From assembly GCF_008831285.2 (NCBI RefSeq), contig NC_045142.1, positions 6,994,608 to 7,058,607 on the forward strand: 64,000 nt of DNA, read 5' to 3'. Source of the stretch: Nymphaea colorata. Lineage: Eukaryota > Streptophyta > Magnoliopsida > Nymphaeales > Nymphaeaceae. Under the pieces are notes generated by a model. That model saw only the letters and a program-made list of their open reading frames with translations. It was not told the origin of the DNA and did no database searches. Every line of letters starts with the position of its first letter. The first letter of the stretch is position 1. The position numbers and the translations under genes were made by a program. Positions 38,649 through 49,463 of the stretch are shown here, piece after piece.

Positions 38649-38857
38649 AAAGATTTGAATCTATTAAATGAGACGAAAGTTTTTTCTTTGCACTTGTTTG
38701 AAATGAAAAATTACGTGGGATCACATATATTTTTGGCATTGAGATCCACTCAACAAAGATTTGAATCTATTAAATGAAACAAAAAATTTTTCTTTGCACT
38801 TGTTTGAAATGAAAAATTACCTGAGATCACATATATTCTTGACATTCAGATCCACTC
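38649..38857 (+). repeat. 106-bp tandem duplication
   Basis: Copy 1 (38649-38754) and copy 2 (38755-38857) share AAAGATTTGAATCTATTAAA, CTTTGCACTTGTTTGAAATG and GATCCACTC in order, with scattered substitutions. A short (TG)n/(TA)n tract follows at 38858-38893. Confidence 0.9.
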
Positions 38858-38939
38858 GTGTGTGTGTATATATATATATGTGTGTGTGTGTGTGGTGTCC
38901 GCTCACAGGATGCTCTTACTAGTTTTTAAAAAATAAATA

Positions 38940-39370
38940 GAGAACAATGAGCGTCGGCCACGGAGGCAGTGGTCGCACCCCCAACGCCGCCGGCGACGCC
39001 TCAGCACGGTCCCCGGCAGCCTAGAACCGCCGACGACGCCTCGTCGGACTTGGCGGCATGGGGCAGTGGCGACCGCCTTCCTCTTCCTGAAAAATGGATG
39101 AGGCGGTAGCATCCCCCGCCGCAAAAAAAATTTGCCCCAATGCAACTTTTTTTGGCACAGCCGCCGGAGACCCAGGTTACCGGCAACGCCCCGCCGGGTA
39201 GTCTCCGGAGCTGCGCCCAAAAAAAATTGCATTGAATGCAATTTTTTTTTGCAGCGAGGAGGACTTCTCCTCCCCCTGCAGAGACACTGCCGGGGCCACG
39301 CAGGGGGATCCCGCTGCAAGGTTCAACGGCGTCGTGTAATGACGCCTCGTACTCCATACACCAAACCACA
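38940..39370. repeat. GC-rich island with A/T hairpins
   Basis: About 430 bases of CG-rich sequence (CCGCCGG, GACGCC words) interrupted by two A8/T8 hairpin cores. The second is a perfect inverted repeat with 15-base arms (39219-39233 and 39235-39249) around one G; the first, at about 39122-39158, is a looser version. Several overlapping ORFs on both strands come from composition. It looks like a transposable-element piece, but no family is identifiable. Confidence 0.55.
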
Positions 39371-39383
39371 GGCGTAAGAAGAA

Positions 39384-39389
<6 letters not shown>

Positions 39390-39430
<41 letters not shown>
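39390..39430 (+). repeat. (AT)n microsatellite followed by GAGA
   Basis: AT units 39390-39430, then GTAAGAGACAGAGAGAGAGG, another case of the (TA)n next to (GA)n arrangement. Confidence 0.93.
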
Positions 39431-39433
<3 letters not shown>

Positions 39434-40232
39434 AGAGACAGAGAGAGAGGGCTGGGGCTCCTAGTCTCTCCTACAAATGTTATGTTAATAAGATTCCATT
39501 TGGTAAATCATAATTCTAATTTGGTGCCCATAACAAAAGAAAAAATATATCAATCTTCAAAAATTTTCAGAATTAAACCTAAAAATGACATAAATTTCGT
39601 ACAATGGTAGAGCGCGTGTAGGCTTCTGTCATCTATTCTCTTTGGATGGCCTGCCCTTGAACCAGAAATTTATACCTAAGCCACTGCTTTGATATAACTT
39701 TGGCAGTTGGCCGCTTGTTATTTGTGCTCCGGCCCCTCGCACATGGCCGATGCATTGCATTGGGTTACGTGTGAAAGACCTGAGTATCTAGAAAGCCAGA
39801 GCACATCTGTTTTGTATTTCATTCTTTCATCCTTGCTCTAGCTTTCCCGCTTTGCCAGAAACATGAAGTTAGTGAACAATGCATGGTGAGTTTCAAGCAA
39901 TTGATAAACAAGTACATCGTTCGTTAATTTATAATGAGGATATGAATAGTAATTGACCTTAGCTACCAATATGACGAGAGCAGGTAATTAGTTCGGAGGG
40001 CACACACAACCTGCTCTGGATACAAAAAGCATTTTGGTTGCACCACCATTTTAAAAAGACATTCAAACTTTTCTTGTGATCCATTAAAATAGCACGCATC
40101 AATGAATTCATATTAGACACAAGACACCACATTTGCGGTGCTGCAAATGCTTCTCGGAGAACAAATATTCGATTGAATATCATATGCTATCCTGCAATAC
40201 ATTTACATGTCATCCCTCCCTCTAGGGACAAC

Positions 40233-40683
40233 TAAGGATGTCAATAACTCTAATTTGCATTGGATATCCGACCAAATTGTTCAAAAAAAAAAAGTCAAAT
40301 ATAAAAGAAATTTTAAATCCAATTAGGAAAGCAGATCTGATTCACATGCAAAATCCGATCTAAGAAATAGCATCTAATCATATTCAAATTCAGATATACA
40401 TAAATATCCGATCAAGTTCAGACATAAATTCAAATCAGATTTATTTTTAAATAAATATTTTATATTTAATGCTCTTACATTCCAAAATTGGCTAAATTCA
40501 ATTCAAAATTCAAATTCGGTTATAAATGTAAAAATCAGTTCAGATTGGATTTATTTGAATCGTGAAATCAAATTTCAGATTTGGATTCAGATATGACTTT
40601 TCTTTGTTTACATTTGAACCCAAATAGGTGAAAAATGGCTACCATTAAGGGAATATCAAATTCCAATCTGATCCACATCCCTA
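40233..40683. mobile_element. hAT-like MITE, older copy of the 48378 family
   Basis: This 451-bp element starts TAAGGATGTCAATA and ends CCACATCCCTA, inverted relative to each other. The flanks GGGACAAC (40225-40232) and GAGACAGC (40684-40691) match at 6 of 8 bases, a decayed 8-bp target duplication. The interior is rich in GATTC/GAATC words and shares TTCAGATATACATAAATATC with the copy at 48378-48773, in the same orientation. No ORF. Confidence 0.7.
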
Positions 40684-41047
40684 GAGACAGCTGCCACTCA
40701 AGTCTGTAAGCAGATCAGCATCATCGTACTCATCTGATTCCCATAAATGGACTAAAAGGCAAACAAGCAAACCTAGCGACAGGCATTAACTCAACTATTA
40801 ATGTACACAGAAGTGGCTCTCTATCACAGAAATCATACATGGAAATGAGGCTGGGGACAATATTGAGACATCACATAAATCATCAGGTTAACTTTGATAA
40901 GAGTACCTGCTCGGATTTTACGAGAGCAGGTCCACCTCAAAGCAAGGAGAAATTACCATGAAAATAAGCTACTGTTTGCAACACTAAATTATTTAGCTGA
41001 TGTTTATGCCGAGAGCAATAAAAGTGGCAAAAGATTCATCAATGTGG

Positions 41048-44000
41048 CTATATGAGAGGTGGGTATTGCTTGGTCTGCTGCTTAACTCGTTTTTTGTATT
41101 CTGCCAGATTCTGCAGTAATTGTGGAAATATCTCCATGTCAGAGCTTTCCATGAGAATTAACAAAATGAAACCAACATGTGCTAAACAATGGATGTGATC
41201 CAACAACCCAAATGTAGACCTGAATGAAAAGATGGTAGCCTTCTGTCTGAGCAGGATCAGATGGATTTGGCTGATCAAGTAAATCTTGTATGCCAACAAG
41301 TATTTGGCTGACTGTGATGGCCGGCCTCCACCCCTGGTAAAAACAAAACCATGTTAGTAAATTTGTGGAGCCAAGCCTTCCACCCTAAATTCCATACGGG
41401 TTGAGGCTACAACTCTTAACAACGTGCTTAATTGATGAACTCCAGATATCAGATTGAATCCATCAGCTTCACATCACTACACATCAAATGATTCTATACT
41501 CAGGATCATGATTATAAAACCAACCCACCTAAGCCCAATTCAAGTCCTAGACCACACTTTTGAAGAAATAGATTCTCTGGAATGCATATCAAATTCAAGA
41601 CCTGAAAGAACATTGTTCAACTTACACTGTCCTCGTTGAGGATGGAGAGGCATACAGTTCCAGAAGGGTACACATTGGGATGGAAGAAACCTTGAGGAAA
41701 CTTGCATTTAGGCGGTTTGCTTGGATAGTCTTCACTAAAGTTGAGCGTGATAGGGAAGTATCCCCCCTCCCAGTCAGTCTGTAACATGAAACAAACAGTT
41801 TGTCATCTGAACATTTGAATTTTTCTTAGTTCATGCATGAAATTTTGCTAAGAGAAGAAAGGACTGATTCTAAAACAAAGTAATAAACATCTTCTGCACG
41901 TCATGAGTGGCATAAGTCATACTCCAGTTATCCGAGAATGCATTGGGGTTTTGGCATTTCTAAAGAACACCCCTGGTCATTATTTGTAACATATGAGGAT
42001 GCAACAGACAATGAAGCTTTCAGTTGACAGTGGAAAAATTGATTATTCTAGTTCGGTTATAATATCAGTCCCCTAACTGAAGGAGTAAATTTTTAGACTT
42101 AAAAGAGAAGTTCAAGTTAAAAAAACATTATTCCAAAAGAGACTTTCTAGAGAAACCAACAAATGAGGATATCTTTCAAGGTGTCAAAATTTATCCAGGA
42201 ATGATGCAGTAGGAACACCAAGGTTGGGAGTTCAAAATTATTATAAATAACTTTTCCCCTAATAGATGGCATGTTTACCACATATATAAAAACTTCCTGA
42301 GTTACCCAGTTATAGTTTATATCAAATTAAGGTTGTCGTGTTTGAGGACTTCATGTGTCCAAGTTTGTCTGCACCTGTTTATTGTGGAAGGGCATACAAA
42401 GTCGACCTTTAATTATCCCACATTTCTTTTCAAACTTTAAGAACATGGCAACATGCAAATAAAGGTCATCCCCAAACATTCTAATATCGTTTATCCCACA
42501 ACGTTCAACTTCAAAGGCTAAAGCTCTCCCTTCAATCACTTTTTGGCATACAAAATATGTGCATTATTAACCTTACATTCTATTGGAGCTTGGTAGCGAA
42601 TAAAAGTATCATAACAGAAACAACTCGTTACAGAATAAGGAAAGGAAGGATAAAAGGGCCACACAACCAACTAAATATACTCATCAGAGACAAAGCATTG
42701 AATCAAAAGCCATCATAGTCGAGAGAACACAAGAAACTACACATGCATTTACCATCAATCAGTATGAAGTTAGGAACACAAGATGTAAGCAGAAAACTTA
42801 CAGGAAAAACACCATTTTTCATGCATTCATTACATTTCCTGGAACCAGGAGTAGATTCAAAAAGAGGTAGTAGCACCTTCCTGAGTATTCTTTTATACAA
42901 AGAAAGAATTAGGAACTAACTACTCAAGTAGCTGATTGACGCGGCTATATCAGACCCCCTAAGACACCATTCAGTGTACTAAGGAACTATTTGGTTGAAT
43001 GAAAACCTGAAACTAGTCTCTAAAATGGATTTATCGTAAAATACTCTCATGCAATGTAATAATCAGAAAGTCACAAACAACTGCTTCACCTCCTTCACCA
43101 TATATACATTGTTGATGTAAATTAGACCAATATATTTTGAGAGTTTGTTGGTGTTAGCTTAAAACTGCTCTTCATATGATTACCAAAGTATAAATGTGTA
43201 GGTGAAACCTCATTTTAGCACTAGATAATCAGATAACAGGCAAGGTGGTTTTTTGATTGCTAGGATAGAAGCATTGTGCTACTGTCAATCAAATCCTCCC
43301 AACTGCATTCACTCATATTGTAAGCAATAAGCCCTCACAAGTAAAACCCAGCTTGTAAATTTTCTGATCATTATAAACTTCCTCACTGCATGTGCAAAAT
43401 TATCACATCAAACCAAACTGACACTTGGTTGTCGGAAGCAACAACTTGAATATCATATTCTTTTTCCAACATAACATGACTTGTTCCATATATGTAGTTT
43501 AATTACTTTGTTGAAACATGTTCAATCGAACGGAATGCAGAATCATATAGCATATGACTGAAACTTAAAATTATAAAGCAGGAAGACAGGAAAAGTAATG
43601 TAAGTCAAAGAAAGTAAACCATTTGCTTCTCACTTAGAAAATGAAAATTGTATGGATTAAAGGAGATTGCCCACAATATTTTTACTTGGACGGTATTGAG
43701 TGTACATGAGAAAGGTAGACTCACTGAAAAAAAGATACGGCAAACGCTGAACTCGCATTTTCCCACAACTTAAACCAGAGAATGGTATCCAAGCATGTAT
43801 GTGGTTGATCACCAAACTATCCTGAGTTCACCTTGAAATGCACAACAGAAAAATTTATTCTGTTGAGCGGACCACAGAACTCATGCATATCCATCGTCCC
43901 AACAGCTCTCGTAATGCAGGAGAATGCTAATTGCAACATCATGTATTAGCCACCATTTTTTTATATGGTTTTGGTGGCATTCTCCATGTAGCTTTAATTC

Positions 44001-44651
44001 GTGAAACGATATACGTAGTCAAGTCATCATTAATCAACTTAAAGAAATATACCAACGCAATCAAGAAAAACTAATCACTTCCCGCAGAAGATAGAACATA
44101 ACGGAATAAAAAGAGAATATAAAAATTGCAGCCGAAGGACACCAAGCTGCTGAAATAACAACACATGAACACATGATACAGATCGCAAATAAGAAGTCGT
44201 ATGCATTTATATCCAGTGAATCATGAATTATCCAACAGAAAATAGACTCGCATGCCCAAATTAAATTACCATTTGAAACAGAAGCACGAATAGGAATAGC
44301 TAGAAGCACCACACATTGATCTGCCCCCAACCCCGGCCTGGTCTCAACAACCAGTAAACAAATAGAAACAGGAAACTACGAGAAGGTCTTTCGTTGGGCT
44401 CCAGAAAATTTACTCACCCCCACTTTTCCAGGGATGGTACAGTGCCACACCATCAGATTCACGGTGCCATCTGGTTGCGTCTCTGGCCTCGCCACAAAGC
44501 CCTGAACAGGCAACACGAGAAACTGAGGAAGAGAACCGAAAGAACCCAAATGAGAGAGGGAGAGAAAAAGAGAGAGACGGACGTGAGGGTGATTCTTACG
44601 CCATGCTTTCCGCTCCTCGGCGAGTCGGCCACGAGCTATACCCCCTGACAT
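41048..44651 (-). CDS. SCE1: SUMO-conjugating enzyme E2 (SCE1/UBC9)
   Basis: Exons on the minus strand: 44651-44583, 44501-44418, 41778-41626, 41333-41220, 41110-41048; 483 nt, 160 aa, the usual length. It forms a thioester with SUMO passed from the SAE1/SAE2 E1 and transfers it to substrate lysines. Seen directly: [20 protein letters not shown] start with the basic N-terminal helix, HPN motif at 84-86, catalytic Cys94 in [10 protein letters not shown], and the C-terminal [16 protein letters not shown]. The last exon starts N-L-A-E, where many relatives have D-P-x-E. Intron 2 is 2.6 kb, the others short. The first donor is weak (CAC|GTCCGT) while a strong GTAAGA lies 17 bases inside exon 1. 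Complete and probably functional. Confidence 0.96.
41779..44417 (-). other. intron 2 of SCE1 (2.6 kb)
   Basis: AT-rich and non-coding, with donor GTGAGTAAA and acceptor TGTTACAG on the coding strand. No repeat or transposon was recognised; ORFs are short and random. Confidence 0.75.
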
Positions 44652-45022
44652 TTCCTCGCTGCTCTTCAAATCCAAAGAACAGGAAAAGAAGACGAGAGAA
44701 TGAGGTAACAGACGCCCCACTTCTTTAAATCTCTTCTTCTTTATTCAAACCGCCCCGGGAAGAGGAGATCCGGGCTTCGCTCCGAGGCGTTTTGCGGATC
44801 CTGCCCATGATACAAAAGGAAATTGCAAATGATGCTTCTTTTGGGGACTATTTTCTTCAACATGCTCTTTCATAGTGTTATGATGGAGGACAGAAAATCT
44901 TTCCTTATAATAAAATTTTAAATTTACATAATAAAGAAAAAAAATTTGTGTTCCTGATTTAATCAACTTTTTCGGTAGTACATGCCCTAAGGAGTTTGGA
45001 ATGGTTTGGATCAGCAACTACT

Positions 45023-45082
45023 AGCATACAATTGAGTCCTCGATCTTTATATAGCATACAATTGAGTCCTCGATTTTTATAT
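45023..45082 (+). repeat. 30-bp tandem duplication
   Basis: AGCATACAATTGAGTCCTCG plus ATCTTTATAT occurs at 45023-45052 and again, with one change, at 45053-45082. Confidence 0.93.
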
Positions 45083-45094
45083 ATCTACAAGTTG

Positions 45095-45300
45095 ATACAA
45101 TCCTAAACCCTAGAGACAGTCCTAAACCCTAGAGACAAGGAGAAGAGGGAGCCTTTACAAAACCCAGAAGGAGTCTTGGTACAACCCTAAACCTTAGAGA
45201 CAAGGAGATGAAACAAGGAGATGAAGGTGCCTTGACACAACGTAGAAATGGGCGACACAATACGACTTTAGACCCTAGAGACAGAGAAGAGAAAGCCTTA
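45095..45300 (+). repeat. degenerate tandem repeats around CCTAAACCCTAGAGACA
   Basis: The word (C)CTAAACCCTAGAGACA and variants recur about four times, each followed by AAGGAGA-type purine stretches; unit length is about 75 bp. A related block sits at about 46345-46385. CCCTAAA-like words recall plant telomere repeats, but the array is not a telomere array. Confidence 0.7.
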
Positions 45301-45914
45301 GCTACTACCTAATTTTTTCTAGTACACCACATATTGTATTTTTTTTTTCTTTGATAACAACCCAATTGAAGTGACTCTAGTGCATATGAGTGTTTGAAGA
45401 GTTTAGTCGTCATAATACTCTAACCTCTCATATTTATTTGAAAGCAAATGTCACTAAAGTAGAAAACATGTTATAGATTAGGCCCCTAACATGAGACCCT
45501 GTGTTAGGGCTAAAACAGCCAAAAAAAAAATACAAGGTAAACTAAAAAATCCCTCCCAATAAAGGCAAAAGTTAAATTTAAAAAAATGACTCCTAGTAAA
45601 AAATAAAATACCCATCTGGTGAAACAGTGGTAAAGAGGTTGGCCGCACATTGTAACCGGCCTCATTAAATTTGGATGACAATTCAAAATGCAAATGTCGT
45701 GAGGTTGCTTTAATTATTTACAATCATAAGTCCCGCCTTAGTAATATGGTAAACTTTCGGTTTACGTAGCGTTGAAGCTACGCGGTGCTTTGTATAGGGA
45801 TAAGAAAGTGACGCATGCATATTCAACTTTGGTGACATGAACGGATGCACGCTCAATAAATTGAAAGAAGTTATCACCTTTGATAAATATTCAAAACCTG
45901 AGCCTGTTTTTTAC

Positions 45915-46260
45915 TACGGGTGTTCAACGGATCGAACTAACTTCAGTTTGACTCAAACTCGCCCGATAAACTTGACTCAAACTCGACATATTTATTGAGT
46001 AATTTGATTTGTTTATTAAACGAGTCGAGTTCGAGTTAAGAAATGAACTCAACAACCTAAACAAGTCAAACTCGAGTTAAATGTGCTCGGCTCAAGCCAA
46101 TCTTTGGCTCGAGCTTAATCAAGCCGAGTTCGAGTTTTAGAAACTCGACCTGAGTCGAACTGGAACTCCAGCTCGAGCCGAGTTCGAGTTTCTTTCAAGA
46201 CACTCATGCAGAGTTCGAGCTGGCTCAACTTTACTCGAACCCGCTCATAAACACCCTATT
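45915..46260. mobile_element. hAT-like MITE rich in GAGTTCGAG
   Basis: The left end TACGGGTGTT and right end AACACCCTATT are near-inverted. TTTTTTAC flanks both sides (45907-45914 and 46261-46268), a perfect but T-rich and therefore weak 8-bp duplication. The interior repeats GAGTTCGAG/CTCGAACTC words many times. No coding capacity. Confidence 0.6.
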
Positions 46261-47510
46261 TTTTTTACAAAACTTTCTTTCTTTGTTCACTTTATTAAGT
46301 TGAGCGCAAAACCAAGCTGAAAGTACCCCACATTCGGGTCTAGACATAGCTTTAGACCCTGAAGACAGGAAAAGGAAGAGAGTGGAAAAGAACAATCCTC
46401 ATAGTGGCTTAAACAAATGCACAAGGTCCGACACAGAACAGCAGGAACAAGACCGAGGCGGAACACGCAGACACATCAGAACATTGCCACAACTTTGTTT
46501 GGGGCCTAAATAGCCACTAGCTCATTTTGATCACTCTTAAATTCAAATTTTGCTGAAAAATACAAAATTGATCTTGGTTAAACATTGCTTTTAAGAAATA
46601 GAACTCTATAATGGATCAGCTTTACCTTTGGTAGAGTATCACGAGGTAATTTGGTTAAAATCTAGGTGGGGCGATGAGCTTCCTTGTAGGTCCAACACCA
46701 CAGTCAATCTCATATTGCAAACTAAATTTGCCTCTCATCATTTTCATAAATTGCAATATAGCATCCCAAATTTATTACAGCATTTTACAAAGCACTATCA
46801 AATATTAATCAAATTATGATGACTCGATACTTGATAGTATCTTAGCTCATGCCTGATCATCAAATTCTAACAATTCTTTAAACCAGAAGGCACAAACCAT
46901 GAGTTTTCTAGAACATAAGAATTATACCCACTTCTAGTTATGAGTGATTTTTATTCTTTCAAGCTCATTTTTGCCTGCACATGTACCATGTTCGTCTTGG
47001 AGTCTAAAATTGACCTTGATCCAAAGCCTATTCCAGCTCAAGAACCCAAAAAGTAGCTATAAAATCAATAAATCCCTGAGAAAAAATATGGGTTCACGCC
47101 GCAGATTTTGTGGACTGAATATCTAAAATGATTGATCAACGTACGCATTCATCTTCTCAGCTATTTATATGATTTATTTTTCTATGCTAACTTTGAAAAG
47201 ATATATAAACAGATGAAACGGTAGACATAAGGTAAACTGTCATTAATTCGGAAATGAGTTCTTGATCACGTTTCCTTATATGCAGATTTGGGACTGAAAT
47301 AATCAATTTATGTATGTTATTTTTCCTGTTCTGTAAAAGTTTGTTGTCTAAAATTATCATTTTCCTGTCACAAAACATTCGAGCAGTACACGGTACTATT
47401 CGTAAAAATCCTTTCGGTTTTTTGTAAACTCGCAACAATTACTCTTCACTTGAATGAAATATTGCGGTTTTCTTTCTTTTTCTGTTTTTTTTTAGTAAGT
47501 GAGAGAAATG

Positions 47511-47513
<3 letters not shown>

Positions 47514-47591
<78 letters not shown>
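47514..47591 (+). repeat. long (AT)n microsatellite
   Basis: About 39 uninterrupted AT units, the longest in the window. Confidence 0.97.
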
Positions 47592-47593
<2 letters not shown>

Positions 47594-48304
47594 GATATAA
47601 AGAAAACATGCAGCTACTAGGCTTTCATGTGTCAAACTTTCATGGAAGTCGTCTAAACTATCAATTTTCAGGAGATTGGTGCATGAAAATTGTTGTAAAT
47701 ATGTAGAAGCCGACCTATTTTTTCAAGAGTCCAAAGTGTCATTCAACGGAAGCGAGAAAGAGAGAGGAAAATGAGTTTTCTGAAACAAAATATTCGAAGG
47801 GTATTGCAGACTTTCAAGAAAACAACTTAATTTATAATTTGCAGCTTAATTTCCTTTGTCTGGTCTCATAAAGATAAAAGGCCTAGATGATTCTCAGACT
47901 TGATCAAGTCTGATACATATATATACTCTGTGTGTGTCACGTATGAGAGAGAGAGAGAGAGAGAGAAGAGTGAGACGGGAGGGACAAATCCAAACAAAGA
48001 AATGTTGTCCAAGAGTTCCATCACTTTGTTGATTTTCAGACAGACATGACCGCGTTTAGGTAGTTTTCTTGTCACCTACAAAAATATGCGTGACATCACA
48101 CATTCTTTAGTTCTCGTACGCGTGGCATTTGAAAACCTAATCAAGGGCAAGTTCACGCAAACACCACATCAAATTCTTCGCTTCGCCCATCCACAGGATT
48201 TTTGTGTGCGTGTGCGTGTGTCTGGGCATAAACGGCTAACCTTGAACAAAATCAACAAAATAAAAAAGTAACGTTCCAAAAAATAAGCAATAGCAAACAA
48301 TTTG

Positions 48305-48343
<39 letters not shown>

Positions 48344-48377
48344 TAACAGTCATACACTGATTAAAAGTAGTCATAGT

Positions 48378-48773
48378 TAGGGATGTTAATATATCTGTTT
48401 TGAATCGGATATCTGATCGATTTGATTCGAACAAATCGAATATGGATAAAAATTTAATATCTGATTAAGAAATCAGATCGAAATTCAGATTTAATAAATG
48501 ACATTCGATCGAATTTGGATTCAGATATACATAAATATCGGATCAAATTGGAATACAAATTCAAACTGAATTCATTTTTAGACAAATATCTTCTATCTAC
48601 TACTTGAAAAATGGCAAAATACATGTCAAAATTCGGATTCGAATATAAATATAAAAATCGAATTGAGATTGTAAAATCAAATTTTGGATTCGGATATGAC
48701 TTTACTTTATTCGAATTCGAATATCCGAAAAAACAGTTATAATTAAAGATATATCCGATCATTGACATCCCTA
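48378..48773. mobile_element. intact hAT-like MITE with perfect 8-bp target duplication
   Basis: A 396-bp element with terminal inverted repeats TAGGGATGTTAAT (48378-48390) and ATTGACATCCCTA (48761-48773), 12 of 13 matching. It is flanked by GTCATAGT on both sides (48370-48377 and 48774-48781). The body is AT-rich with many GATTCGAAT-type words and no ORF. The 8-bp duplication and short TIRs fit a non-autonomous hAT element. Confidence 0.88.
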
Positions 48774-49463
48774 GTCATAGTGGCTTAAGAAATTCTCATG
48801 TTTCAAAAACTGGGCCTCCAGGCTCACGGACGAATCTGTAAAAGTCCGATCAACACTTTTTAAACTACAAGCAATAGATAAGCAATAGATATGTGACGCT
48901 CTAATTAACAAATATCCTACTTACCACCTAAATTCCCAAACAACCCTACAAGCTTTAATCCCTTAAAAGGTAACTCCATAACGTGAGAAATGTTCTAATA
49001 TTGCAATCTATGATTCTTGTAATTCAACATCTAAACCATCTAACGCATTGGTTTCAAAACAAAATTTTCATAAACATATTTTAGGCATAAACTACCAGCC
49101 CTTTTTCCCAAACTTAGCTCACCCATCTGTTCTCGATAACGTGTCTATGCTTGGGTTAACAGAAAAATAGAGCACAGATTTTATCGATAAGCCTCAGAAA
49201 GTTCCATATTCAGCTGCCAGGTTCAGATTCCATAAGATTTTCAGAGGAATTGTTCACGAAAGTTGACCAAAAACTTACTTCCCACACGAACCACTCTGGA
49301 TTTTATTAGGGAAAGGAGGAAAACATTATCAATGCAATGAGAATACATATTGCTTTTCCTGAAGAATGATTATAATGCCAATACAACGGACAAAATTTTA
49401 GGATACCACTGCTCAAAATGGAAAATTAAATTTGATTACGCCATTTCTCACCGATGTTTGACA

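Larger units (their letters stand above)
31060..41047. other. 10-kb repeat-rich intergenic region between the NT-C2 and SCE1 genes
   Basis: The first few hundred bases are probably leader and promoter of the NT-C2 gene (minus strand), and about 40800-41047 is the SCE1 3' UTR. The rest has no supportable gene. Microsatellites, MITE relics and local duplications are listed separately. A GGCCGGCCCGG-rich segment flanks a (TA)n tract at about 32920-33035. Unassigned stretches at 35660-36500 and 37800-38330 contain ORFs up to 121 codons with no recognisable domain. Confidence 0.6.
44652..49463. other. intergenic region between SCE1 and BMS1
   Basis: The SCE1 leader and promoter occupy the left end (a GATTTAAAG TATA-like motif on the minus strand near 44725-44735). 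The remainder holds short tandem repeats, two MITEs, a long (AT)n tract (47514-47591), a (GA)n tract (47945-47966) and another (TA)n tract (48307-48339). The BMS1 3' UTR should lie within the last few hundred bases before 49463. No gene is supported. Confidence 0.6.

Noticed and set aside
38903-39377. Overlapping ORFs of 81-138 codons on both strands
   Set aside because: They arise from the GC-rich island, which lacks stop codons in several frames; Arg/Gly/Pro-rich products overlap on both strands.
45100-45300. Interstitial telomere array
   Set aside because: CTAAACCCTA words are separated by unrelated purine-rich spacers; there is no head-to-tail CCCTAAA run.
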